A DNA stretch of 13,359 bases. It comes from Hydrogenothermaceae bacterium (GTDB lineage Bacteria; Aquificota; Aquificia; Aquificales; Hydrogenothermaceae). The translations under genes and the position numbers were made by a program. Location of the stretch: positions 1-13,359 of the forward strand of contig JALSPY010000094.1 in NCBI GenBank assembly GCA_026985705.1, in the 5' to 3' direction. Of the stretch, positions 1 through 6,515 are shown one piece after another. The notes beneath the pieces were generated by a model that was not told where the DNA came from, ran no database searches, and was given only the letters and a program-made list of their open reading frames with translations. The number at the start of each line of letters is the position of its first letter. Within the stretch, counting starts at the first letter, position 1.

Positions 1-366
1 TTTTGTGTCCTCCATTAAATCATCTAAGTTATAATCAACTCTATACCATTCAAGCATTAAAAACTCTGTTTTATGGATTTTAGAGCCTTCATAATTTCTA
101 AAAACTTTAGTTATCTGATAAATATCTCTTTTTATCTTAGATAAGATTATTTTCATTTCATATTCAGGGGATGTGTGTAAATAACCTAATCTTTTTTTAC
201 CATCCGATTTAAAATACTCAACTTCTAAAGGGTATATATTACTATCTAAGTTCGGATAACTACGAAGAATATCTGTGATAACCTCTATAGCTCCTGTCAA
301 CTCAAAATAGCCTCTTATAGCTTTTAAAACTTTATATTTTTTTATATAAAAATCTTTAAACTCCAC
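1..366 (-). CDS. epmA: EF-P lysine lysyltransferase EpmA/GenX-like, N-terminal part, cut by window edge
   Basis: Class II lysyl-tRNA-synthetase-like enzyme that, in the EpmA (PoxA/GenX/YjeA) family, attaches (beta-)lysine to elongation factor P. The 122 codons present contain a region very close to EpmA: LHTSPEYEMK at about residues 63-72, then the class II motif 2 stretch VFRNYEG at 88-94 and HKTEFLMLEWYR at 98-109. The start is a GTG at 366, one base after the preceding stop, with a GAGG ribosome site at 379-376 and 9 nt spacing. No ATG is available nearby. The N-terminus is short, and the usual motif 1 EVxTP is EVITD here, so the conserved proline is missing. The C-terminal half with motif 3 lies outside the window. 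It is the last visible gene of the minus-strand pseudopilin operon. Family assignment is firm; activity on EF-P is inferred. Confidence 0.85.
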   Translation of the reverse strand, partial: MEFKDFYIKKYKVLKAIRGYFELTGAIEVITDILRSYPNLDSNIYPLEVEYFKSDGKKRLGYLHTSPEYEMKIILSKIKRDIYQITKVFRNYEGSKIHKTEFLMLEWYRVDYNLDDLMEDTK

Positions 367-367
367 T

Positions 368-910
368 TTAAAAAGCCTCTATATAATACTCATAATCATT
401 TATCTTTATTTTTATTATTTTAGGAAATTTATTTCCATTAAAACTTTGATAAACCTTTTTATTTTTTATAAATTCAATTGTTAAATCCCTGAATTTTCCT
501 AAGACAACCTTCTTTATACCATCTTCTCCTAGTTTTCCATCAACATATGGGTATTCTTCATATATTAATAGCTTCATGTTGTCCTCTGTATTTTTTATCT
601 TATACTCTGCCCTAACAAAACCTTCATAAAAGATAGGATAACCTGTGTAAAATGATAGACTGTCTTCAGTCAGTTTTATAACAGTCTTTTGATTTTTAGG
701 AGTATATTTAGCGAAGATTTGCTTTTCTAACTGATTATAGATAGATAGTGAAGAAATAGTTTTGTGTATATTTTTAGAGACATCTAAACTACCTTCTATA
801 TTCTTTATAAATGTAAATCCAATAAGAGCAAAAACTACAGATAGAAGAGTTATAACGACAATAAGCTCAAGAAGTGTGAAAGCTTTAGTATTCTTTTTTT
901 GTCCTATCAT
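368..910 (-). CDS. gspJ: Type II secretion minor pseudopilin, GspJ-like
   Basis: Prepilin-like protein of 180 aa that would be processed by the prepilin peptidase and join the tip of the type II secretion pseudopilus in the inner membrane. A short basic leader (QKKNTK) is followed by AFTLLELIVV and a hydrophobic helix to about residue 35. Phe11 is +1 and Glu15 is the conserved +5 glutamate. Position -1 is Ala10, not the near-invariant Gly. The rest is a soluble domain with no motif I recognise. GspJ is chosen from size and from its position after the G- and I-type genes; GspH or another minor pseudopilin is possible. The ATG at 910 overlaps the upstream gene by 26 nt and has no clear Shine-Dalgarno, which suggests translational coupling. 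Confidence 0.7.
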   Translation of the reverse strand: MIGQKKNTKAFTLLELIVVITLLSVVFALIGFTFIKNIEGSLDVSKNIHKTISSLSIYNQLEKQIFAKYTPKNQKTVIKLTEDSLSFYTGYPIFYEGFVRAEYKIKNTEDNMKLLIYEEYPYVDGKLGEDGIKKVVLGKFRDLTIEFIKNKKVYQSFNGNKFPKIIKIKINDYEYYIEAF

Positions 911-1229
911 TTATAAGCTTGTATGTATTAATTTTTAATATTTCCTCACCTTTACTATTAAAAATAATATTTTCCTTAACTATAAAAGTATCAAAGAGAG
1001 ATTTCCTACTTTCAATCCTAAAACTACTTTCTGCTGTATTTAAACCTAACTCTTTTTTCTTAAAAAACTGTAAAGCCTTAAGCTTTTCAAAATTGTTATA
1101 AACTTTTCTTATATGATTACTTTCTAACTCTAATAGAAAAGTAAAAACTATACTGAAAATAACCAGTGCAACAAGGACTTCTAGAAGTGTAAAACCTTTA
1201 CTACTGCTCCCATACTGATATATCGTCAT
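885..1229 (-). CDS. gspI: Type II secretion minor pseudopilin, GspI-like
   Basis: Minor pseudopilin of 114 aa. The leader MTIYQYGSSSKG is followed by FTLLEVLVALVIFSIVFTF: cleavage after Gly12, +1 Phe13, +5 Glu17. The KGFTLLEVLVALxIF pattern and the length of about 115 aa are typical of GspI, which nucleates the pseudopilus tip with GspJ and GspK. The remainder is lysine-rich and diverged. The ATG at 1229 is the only in-frame start before the leader, so the gene overlaps gspG by 29 nt. A GGGGAG ribosome site at 1245-1240 lies 10 nt upstream, inside the codons for GspG's calcium-loop region. It also overlaps the downstream pseudopilin gene by 26 nt. Confidence 0.75.
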   Translation of the reverse strand: MTIYQYGSSSKGFTLLEVLVALVIFSIVFTFLLELESNHIRKVYNNFEKLKALQFFKKKELGLNTAESSFRIESRKSLFDTFIVKENIIFNSKGEEILKINTYKLINDRTKKEY

Positions 1230-1608
1230 CTGTATCTAGCTCCCCATCGGGACCTTTAGATTTTAACTCAAAAGGATGGTTATCAGCAGGATAAATATAT
1301 ATATATTCGTTTCCCCAAGGGTCTTTAGGTAATGTTTCTAAATACTGCTTCCAATGTTTAGGTTTAGGTGGTGTCTCTGGCTTTTTAACTAAAGCTTCCA
1401 GCCCTTGCTCTGTCGTTGGATACATCCCGTTATCAAGTTTATACATTTCTAAAGCTCTTTTAATTTCTTTAAGCTGTATTTTAGCAGTTTTAATTTTACT
1501 TTCATCAACGGTTCCTATCATTCTAGGTATAACCAGAGCTGCTAAGAGAGAGAGAATAACAAGAACAACCAATAACTCTAAAAGAGTAAATCCCTTTTTG
1601 TTTTTCAT
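1201..1608 (-). CDS. gspG: Type II secretion major pseudopilin GspG
   Basis: Major subunit of the type II secretion pseudopilus, which pushes folded periplasmic proteins through the outer-membrane secretin. At 135 aa it has the full family layout: leader MKNKKG, cleavage before Phe7, Glu11 at +5, hydrophobic helix to about residue 28, IPRMIG, NGMYPTTEQGLEALV at about 60-74, LPKDPWGNEY at 93-102, and the C-terminal calcium-binding loop SKGPDGELDTDDDISVW at 117-133 with several Asp. The start has a GGGAG site (1621-1617) 8 nt upstream. It is the first secretion gene in the operon, 25 nt after the sulfur-carrier gene. The platform and ATPase genes (gspC-F) are not in the window, so the system must be completed elsewhere. 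Confidence 0.95.
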   Translation of the reverse strand: MKNKKGFTLLELLVVLVILSLLAALVIPRMIGTVDESKIKTAKIQLKEIKRALEMYKLDNGMYPTTEQGLEALVKKPETPPKPKHWKQYLETLPKDPWGNEYIYIYPADNHPFELKSKGPDGELDTDDDISVWEQ

Positions 1609-1633
1609 TAACTTAGCTCCCTTTAACAGAAAT

Positions 1634-2218
1634 TTAGATATTTAATATTGGATAATTTTTATCTTTATCAACTATATGAATATCTTGAACTCCAAAGCCT
1701 TCATTTTGTAAAAGTTTATAAACTTCTATAGTTTTATCCTTACTTTTAAACCCTATTACAACTCCACAGTATTCGTATATCTCATTAGGAACAGGTAAAG
1801 TTATAAAATCATTTATTCCCCTTTTCTCTAAAAATTCTATAGCTCTGAAACCTTCTGGTATGGATATAAAGGTTATAAGATATTTAGGCTTTTTAGGTTT
1901 AAAAATTTCCAGTAAATACATAAGAAGATGTAATTTAATTCCTATAGCATAAAATCTGACCTTTTCTAGAAAACTGTCTCCATGCCAACCCTTTCCTCTC
2001 TGAATAACTGCTATATACTCATTATTTTTCCTTTCTAATGAAAGAAGTTTATTACCAGTTTGATGGCACCATACTTTTAAATCTTTATCAAAGTTGGGAG
2101 CATCTGCTATAACTTTTAAGCTTTCACCGGTTTTTATTTTATTTAACTCCCTAGACAGATGAACTAAAGGAGTTGGGCAGAAAAGACCCTTTAAATCTAG
2201 CTCTTTCAATTCTTTCAT
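1634..2218 (-). CDS. Two-domain sulfur carrier: TusA-like domain fused to DUF3343-like domain
   Basis: A 194-aa cytoplasmic protein. Residues 1-75 form a TusA/SirA/YedF-type domain: ELDLKGLFCPTPLVHLSREL carries the CPxP motif with the persulfide cysteine Cys14. Residues 76-110 are a linker with a hydrophobic helix (FYAIGIKLHLLMYLLEIF). Residues 112-187 resemble DUF3343, a putative Se/S-carrier family: KYLITF, LPVPNEIYEYCGVVIGF with Cys151, and VQDIHIV. Cys51 (VWCHQTG) is a third cysteine. TusA-family proteins relay persulfide sulfur to tRNA thiolation, molybdenum cofactor or sulfur-oxidation enzymes; DUF3343 is little studied. The second domain is my recognition from pattern only. The gene lies 13 nt downstream of the HIT gene with a weak GGAAG site, and 25 nt upstream of gspG. 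Confidence 0.82.
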   Translation of the reverse strand: MKELKELDLKGLFCPTPLVHLSRELNKIKTGESLKVIADAPNFDKDLKVWCHQTGNKLLSLERKNNEYIAVIQRGKGWHGDSFLEKVRFYAIGIKLHLLMYLLEIFKPKKPKYLITFISIPEGFRAIEFLEKRGINDFITLPVPNEIYEYCGVVIGFKSKDKTIEVYKLLQNEGFGVQDIHIVDKDKNYPILNI

Positions 2219-2231
2219 AAAAACTTCCTTA

Positions 2232-2579
2232 TTATTTGCAGATTAACTTACCTAAAGGCTCACCACCTAATAAATGCCAATGTATATGGAATACTTCCTG
2301 TCCTGCATCTTTACCACAGTTAACTATAAGCCTAAAACCAGTATCAGCTATACCTTCCTTTTTAGCTATTTCGTTTGCTTTAAGTATTAGATGTCCTATT
2401 AATGCTTTATGTCTTCCCTCTAAATATAGATTATTTGGAATATGCTCCTTAGGAATTATTAGTATATGAGTTTTAGCTTGAGGATTAATGTCTCTAAATG
2501 CCATTATTAAATCATCTTCATAAACAACTGTTGCAGGTATTTCCTTGTTTACAATTTTGCAAAATATACAGTTTTCCAT
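2232..2579 (-). CDS. HIT family (HinT-like) purine nucleotide phosphoramidase/hydrolase
   Basis: Histidine-triad protein of 115 aa, the normal length for HinT-type enzymes, which hydrolyse AMP-lysine-like phosphoramidates and related nucleotides in the cytoplasm. The signature HIHWHLLGG is at residues 98-106; by family analogy His100 is the nucleophile. The N-terminal CIFCKIVNKEIPA motif has Cys4 and Cys7, the zinc pair seen in many bacterial HIT proteins. The start at 2579 has GGAG (2590-2587) 7 nt upstream. It is the first gene of the minus-strand cluster. Hydrolysis of lysyl-AMP by HinT enzymes is established for other bacteria, which makes the lysyltransferase at the end of the same cluster a suggestive but unproven partner. 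Confidence 0.93.
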   Translation of the reverse strand: MENCIFCKIVNKEIPATVVYEDDLIMAFRDINPQAKTHILIIPKEHIPNNLYLEGRHKALIGHLILKANEIAKKEGIADTGFRLIVNCGKDAGQEVFHIHWHLLGGEPLGKLICK

Positions 2580-2630
2580 CTTAATACTCCAATTTATTAA
2601 AGAATTAAAGGGCTTATAGAATAATTATAT
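2580..2630 (-). promoter_or_regulatory. Candidate promoter and ribosome site of the HIT-sulfur carrier-gsp-epmA cluster
   Basis: Read on the minus strand, a perfect TATAAT lies at 2629-2624, about 45 nt upstream of the HIT start, with GGAG at 2590-2587. No good -35 is seen at the right distance. The call rests on one hexamer in AT-rich DNA and is weak. Confidence 0.3.
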
Positions 2631-2657
2631 ATTGAAAATATCAAATTTTAGAAGATT

Positions 2658-3200
2658 TTAAGAAACCTGTGTTTGAATTTTTTTATCTACATTGATAAAA
2701 GAAATTACTACTCCTGCTAATCCTCCAATAAAATCTCTAAATATATCTTCCAATTCTGCATCTCTATTAGGCATATAACTTTGCAATATTTCATCCTCAA
2801 TAGCAATAGCTAAAAGTAATACTATAGCTAAGAATATCCTAAATTTATCTGACTTTATATCTTCGTATGTTAAAGATTTATATATAAGCAACCCTAAAAT
2901 CATATACTCTAACAGGTGCAATCTATCAGTTGGAAATTTTGTAAAGAAGTATGCAAAACCTACAATTGATATAAAAAAACATAAAATTAAAAACTCAAAA
3001 AATGTATAATTTTTTTTTAATATATTTAAAATTATTATTAAGCCAATAAAAGATATTACTGCTATGAGGATACTGTAGTGGAAATAGCCGAGGGATTTGT
3101 AAATATGTTTAGCCACTTCTTTACCGTAAAAGAGAGAGGAGTATATAAAAAGGATATAGCTAATAGTATAAAACCAGTAAGAAAACCTTCCTTTAATCAT
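2658..3200 (-). CDS. VanZ-like integral membrane protein
   Basis: Membrane protein of 180 aa with about six hydrophobic segments (roughly 10-25, 42-61, 68-86, 95-108, 121-135, 155-170). The C-terminal half has the VanZ-family pattern: DRLHLLEYMILGLLIY at 92-107, then EDEILQSYMPNRDAELEDIF at 135-154 and RDFIGGLAGVVI at 155-166. This matches the acidic, polar inter-helix segment of VanZ (DExxQxxxPxRxxxxxDxxxDxxG). VanZ is named for low-level teicoplanin resistance, but in Gram-negatives its role is unknown and no resistance should be inferred. The ATG at 3200 has GGGAGAG (3215-3209) 8 nt upstream. It is divergent from hisD and 78 bp upstream of the HIT gene. Confidence 0.82.
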   Translation of the reverse strand: MIKGRFSYWFYTISYILFIYSSLFYGKEVAKHIYKSLGYFHYSILIAVISFIGLIIILNILKKNYTFFEFLILCFFISIVGFAYFFTKFPTDRLHLLEYMILGLLIYKSLTYEDIKSDKFRIFLAIVLLLAIAIEDEILQSYMPNRDAELEDIFRDFIGGLAGVVISFINVDKKIQTQVS

Positions 3201-3252
3201 CTTTACTACTCTCCCTATTCATTAATTAAATCTAAAGCAAAAGGAGTAAAAA

Positions 3253-4542
3253 ATGAAGATTGTCAAAATTGAAAGTATGGATTTTGAAAAGGATAATACA
3301 CTTAAGACTTTAATAAAGAGGGCTGAGCAAGATATAGAAGAATTTGATAAGGTTGTAAAGGAAATATTAAAAGATGTTAAGGAAAATGGAGATAAGGCAG
3401 TTATCAAATACACTGAGAAGTTTGATAAAGTTAAACTTTCTCCTGAAGAGCTTTCAATTCCAGAGGAGGAGTTAGAAAAAGCTTACAATGAGATAGAGGA
3501 AGATGTAAGAAACTCTTTAAAGGTAGCCTTTGAAAGGATAAAAAAATTCCATATATCCCAATTAGAAAAATCCTATTTTTTAGAAGAGGAAGGTATCCTT
3601 TTAGGACAGAAAGTTATCCCAATAGAGAGAGCTGGTTTATATGTTCCCGGTGGTAAAGCTGCCTATCCTTCCAGTGTTATTATGAATGCTGTTCCTGCAA
3701 TAGTTGCAGGTGTAAAAGAGATTGTTATCGCGTCTCCAAACCCAAATAAATACACTTTAGCTGCCGCCTACATATGTGGAATAAAAACTGTTTATAGGGT
3801 TGGTGGAGCACAGGCTATAGGAGCTTTAGCCTTCGGAACAGAAAGTATAAAGAAAGTAGATAAAATAGTTGGACCGGGGAATATATTTGTTGCCTTAGCG
3901 AAGAAAAATGTTTATGGATATGTTGATATAGACAGCATAGCTGGACCTTCTGAGATATTAGTTATAGCAGATGAAACTGCAAATCCTGAATGGGTAGCGG
4001 CAGATTTACTTTCACAGGCAGAGCATGATGAATTAGCTGCTTCTATTTTGATAACAACATCTGAAAAGTTAGCTAATGAGGTTAAGGATATTTTATACAA
4101 CAAATTTTTAGTTGATTTTGAAAGAAAGGATATTGCAAAGGCATCACTGGATAGATACGGACACATATTTATAGTTAATGATTTGAATACTGCCTGCGAT
4201 TTAGCTAACTACATAGCTCCGGAACATTTAGAAATAATAACCAAAAATCCATTTGAACTTTTGGAAAAAATAAAACATGCGGGGGCTATATTTTTAGGAG
4301 AATACTCAACGGAGCCATTAGGAGACTATATATTGGGACCAAACCATGTATTACCAACAGGAAGATCAGCTAGATTTTCTTCACCATTGGGAGTTTACGA
4401 TTTTATAAAGAGAAGCTCTATTATATATGTAAAAAGAGAAGGTTTTAATAAAATTAAAAATTATGTTAAATCTATTGCTACAGCTGAAGGATTGATAGCC
4501 CACAGGTTAAGTGTTGAAATTAGAGAAAAAGAAAAATCTTGA
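3253..4542 (+). CDS. hisD: Histidinol dehydrogenase HisD
   Basis: Catalyses the last two steps of histidine synthesis: NAD-dependent oxidation of L-histidinol to histidinal and then L-histidine. It is a full-length 429-aa protein. Visible signatures are the YVPGGKAAYPSS loop (130-141), GPGNIFVALAK (207-217), DSIAGPSEILVIAD (227-240), the zinc ligands Gln255 and His258 in LLSQAEHDE, the catalytic pair Glu324-His325 in APEHLEI, zinc ligand Asp358 in GDY, and His417 in EGLIAHRLSVEIR. The ATG follows an AAGGAG ribosome site (3241-3246) by 6 nt. No other histidine gene is nearby, so it is detached from a his operon. It is divergent from the VanZ-like gene, and the promoter probably lies partly in that gene's 5' end. 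Confidence 0.98.
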   Translation: MKIVKIESMDFEKDNTLKTLIKRAEQDIEEFDKVVKEILKDVKENGDKAVIKYTEKFDKVKLSPEELSIPEEELEKAYNEIEEDVRNSLKVAFERIKKFHISQLEKSYFLEEEGILLGQKVIPIERAGLYVPGGKAAYPSSVIMNAVPAIVAGVKEIVIASPNPNKYTLAAAYICGIKTVYRVGGAQAIGALAFGTESIKKVDKIVGPGNIFVALAKKNVYGYVDIDSIAGPSEILVIADETANPEWVAADLLSQAEHDELAASILITTSEKLANEVKDILYNKFLVDFERKDIAKASLDRYGHIFIVNDLNTACDLANYIAPEHLEIITKNPFELLEKIKHAGAIFLGEYSTEPLGDYILGPNHVLPTGRSARFSSPLGVYDFIKRSSIIYVKREGFNKIKNYVKSIATAEGLIAHRLSVEIREKEKS

Positions 4543-4631
4543 TAAATTATCTATTTCATCTCTTTTCATTTTTTCCTAAAAATTTCCCTTTGAAAAAATA
4601 AATTCTACTGAAAAATGTAGGAGGGTTAGAT

Positions 4632-5813
4632 ATGATTAAAGAAAAGTTTTACAAAGGTGGATTAAAAATAAAGAAGAATACTAATCTCAAAATAAAGAAG
4701 ATACTATCTATTCCTGTAGCCATTCTAGGCAGTTTAGTCATTTCTACTTCATCCTTTGCAATAGATGATTTAGATAAATTGGAAAATATTAATTCAAAAA
4801 AGTTAGATGAAGCATTAAATGAAATACTACAGGAAAGTGATATATGGAAAGAAATTGAAGAATTAGCATCTTCAGGTTTAGATATTCAGATAAATTGGAA
4901 AATACCAACAAGAAAAGATGTTATATACTATGCAAAATTATTAGAAAGGAAGAACAGCAAACATCTCAAAGAAATACTATTGAGGGGAAGAAGATATATA
5001 CCTTTAATAAAAAATATCTTTGCAAAGTATAAGATTCCAGATGAGTTAGTTTTTTTACCAATAATAGAAAGCAGTTTTAATGTTAGAGCGATATCACCTT
5101 CCGGAGCTGTAGGTTTGTGGCAGTTTGTTCCTAAAACAGCTAAACATTACGGTTTAAGAATAGACAAATGGATTGATGAGAGATACGACATTGAAAAGTC
5201 AACCATAGCAGCGGCTAGATACTTGAGGGATTTACACAATTCATTTGGGAATTGGTATTTTGTTCTATCTGGATATAATGTAGGTGAGTATGCACTAAAG
5301 AGGAAAGTCGGAAATAGATATAGGTATGATTTCTGGGAATTAAAATCAAGAATACCGATAGGAGCAAGAAAATACACATTAAAGTTTTTAGGTACTTTAG
5401 AAGTATTAAAGAAAAACTTTTTACCTAGAGAAAAATTTAAAGAGGATGATATTGACTTTGAAATAATAAAGGTTAGGAAACAGGTCTCTTTAAAGGAAAT
5501 ATCGGATATAACAGGAATTCCTTTATTTGAACTTAAAAGATTAAACCCACATTTAAAAAGAGGCATAACTCCACCTTACAATGGTATCTTCAATATATAT
5601 GTTCCAAAAGGATATAAACATACTGTAGAAGTTGCTCTTAATATGAAAGATTTAAATATAAAACTTTCCTTAATAAATATAGAATATACAGAAAATTTAG
5701 ATGATATAGAAAAAGAGTTCAATTCAAGTCTTGAAAAACTTGAAACTGAGATTAACCTTGAAGTTAATAACAGTGAGATTTCATCAATTGAGAAAAATAA
5801 AAGAGTATTTTAA
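4632..5813 (+). CDS. Membrane-bound lytic murein transglycosylase, MltD-like
   Basis: Exported 393-aa enzyme predicted to cleave peptidoglycan glycan strands with 1,6-anhydro ends. A signal sequence with an unusually long basic n-region (1-24) has a hydrophobic core to about 40 and probable cleavage after SSFA (Ala43). The SLT domain spans about 122-240: FLPIIESSFN with catalytic Glu146, SPSGAVGLWQFVPKTAKHYG at 155-174, AAARYLRDLHNSFGNWYF at 193-210, and SGYNVGE. A single diverged LysM-like segment (about 284-327, DITGIPLFELKRLNPHL ... IYVPKG) follows. The acidic tail (350-393) is not recognised. There is no lipobox cysteine, so it is not an obvious lipoprotein. GGAGG (4620-4624) sits 7 nt before the ATG. 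MltD fits best by SLT plus LysM order. Confidence 0.88.
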   Translation: MIKEKFYKGGLKIKKNTNLKIKKILSIPVAILGSLVISTSSFAIDDLDKLENINSKKLDEALNEILQESDIWKEIEELASSGLDIQINWKIPTRKDVIYYAKLLERKNSKHLKEILLRGRRYIPLIKNIFAKYKIPDELVFLPIIESSFNVRAISPSGAVGLWQFVPKTAKHYGLRIDKWIDERYDIEKSTIAAARYLRDLHNSFGNWYFVLSGYNVGEYALKRKVGNRYRYDFWELKSRIPIGARKYTLKFLGTLEVLKKNFLPREKFKEDDIDFEIIKVRKQVSLKEISDITGIPLFELKRLNPHLKRGITPPYNGIFNIYVPKGYKHTVEVALNMKDLNIKLSLINIEYTENLDDIEKEFNSSLEKLETEINLEVNNSEISSIEKNKRVF

Positions 5814-5856
5814 ACTTATATAAATAATAACTAAAAGTTTCAAAAATATTTAGAAT

Positions 5857-6369
5857 ATGGGAAATGAAGATAAACAATCAACATTTTTAGAAGAAGCAAA
5901 ACTACATAAAAAACTGGGAGCTATTCTAGAATTTATAGAGGATTTAATAGTTCTTGTTTTAACAATTTTTATTTTCATTATAAGTTTAGTTGCTATTTTT
6001 GATATGGGCATATCCCTATTAAAAAAAGATACAAAAGTCTACACATTGATAGCAAAATTTATATATATTTTTATCCTAATAGAGCTTTTTAGATTGACAA
6101 TCATATATCTTAAAGAGAGAAGAATTGATACTTCTCTAATGGTTAAAACCACATTGATAGCAGTTTTAAGAGAGATTATTATAAAGGCTCCCAGTTTTAA
6201 ATTACCTGAATATATAGGGGTGAGTGTTTTAGCGGCAACACTAGCTTTAATGTATTACATTCCTAAGTATATTTTTATCTCTGAAAGTAAATTTGAGTTA
6301 AGGGAAAAATTTAGATATAAACCTCAAACAAAAACTAGAAGACTTTTGTTTATAAAGGGAAGAAAATAA
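5857..6369 (+). CDS. PsiE-family (phosphate-starvation-inducible E) inner membrane protein
   Basis: Integral membrane protein of 170 aa with four hydrophobic segments (about 28-49, 62-84, 96-109, 119-136) and basic ends. The segment ELFRLTIIYLKERRIDTSLM (76-95), followed by VKTTLIAVLREIII (96-109), matches the conserved core of the PsiE family, in which E. coli PsiE is induced by phosphate limitation; no biochemical function is known. The first in-frame start after a stop is the ATG at 5857. It has no clear Shine-Dalgarno (only TTTAG), so translation may be weak. It begins 43 bp after the transglycosylase gene and may be co-transcribed with it. Confidence 0.85.
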   Translation: MGNEDKQSTFLEEAKLHKKLGAILEFIEDLIVLVLTIFIFIISLVAIFDMGISLLKKDTKVYTLIAKFIYIFILIELFRLTIIYLKERRIDTSLMVKTTLIAVLREIIIKAPSFKLPEYIGVSVLAATLALMYYIPKYIFISESKFELREKFRYKPQTKTRRLLFIKGRK

Positions 6370-6393
6370 TGACTTTTCGAATTTAAAATTTCA

Positions 6394-6422
6394 TTGTTTA
6401 ACTTTAATATTTCACATAAAAT
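6394..6422 (+). promoter_or_regulatory. Candidate sigma70-type promoter for the Spy-like/TolC operon
   Basis: TTGTTT at 6394-6399 and TAAAAT at 6417-6422 are separated by 17 bp, giving a predicted start near 6430 and a leader of about 86 nt. The -10 element lies between two TTCAC repeats (6411-6415 and 6422-6426), which would let a bound regulator act on it. The composition is very AT-rich, so this is tentative. Confidence 0.35.
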
Positions 6423-6436
6423 TCACACTAAAAATT
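6411..6436 (+). repeat. 11-bp-phased TTCAC direct repeat, copy 1 (putative response-regulator site)
   Basis: TTCAC occurs at 6411-6415 and again at 6422-6426, exactly 11 bp apart, followed by CTAAAAATT at 6428-6436. The same arrangement recurs at 8384-8407. Pairs of half-sites spaced about 11 bp on one face of the helix are typical of OmpR/PhoB-family boxes; the regulator is not known here. Confidence 0.45.
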
Positions 6437-6449
6437 TTTAAAAATTTTA

Positions 6450-6465
6450 TTCATTAAATAATGAA
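6450..6465. promoter_or_regulatory. 16-bp palindrome in the Spy-like gene leader (possible operator)
   Basis: TTCATTA (6450-6456) and TAATGAA (6459-6465) are perfect inverted arms around AA. It lies 50 bp before the predicted start codon and downstream of the candidate promoter, a position suited to a dimeric repressor. No family can be assigned, and short AT-rich palindromes arise easily by chance. Confidence 0.3.
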
Positions 6466-6515
6466 CTAAAATTAAAATTTTTAAATTAAAAATTGATAAT
6501 GGTGAGGTAGAAAAG

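Noticed and set aside
368..1608. Reading the three pilin-like genes as type IV pilus pilins
   Set aside because: The first has the GspG-specific LPKDPWGNEY and calcium loop, and the second has GspI-type KGFTLLEVLVAL, so type II secretion fits better.
2658..3200. Glycopeptide resistance from the VanZ-like protein
   Set aside because: No vanHAX genes are present, and VanZ-like proteins are common in Gram-negative bacteria without such a role.
3912..4166. 84-aa ORF antisense to hisD
   Set aside because: Covers the conserved zinc-site region of hisD; serine/alanine-rich shadow with no start signal.
5147..5566. 139-aa ORF on the minus strand opposite the lytic transglycosylase gene
   Set aside because: Antisense to a gene with clear SLT motifs; its translation has no recognisable pattern and no ribosome site was seen.
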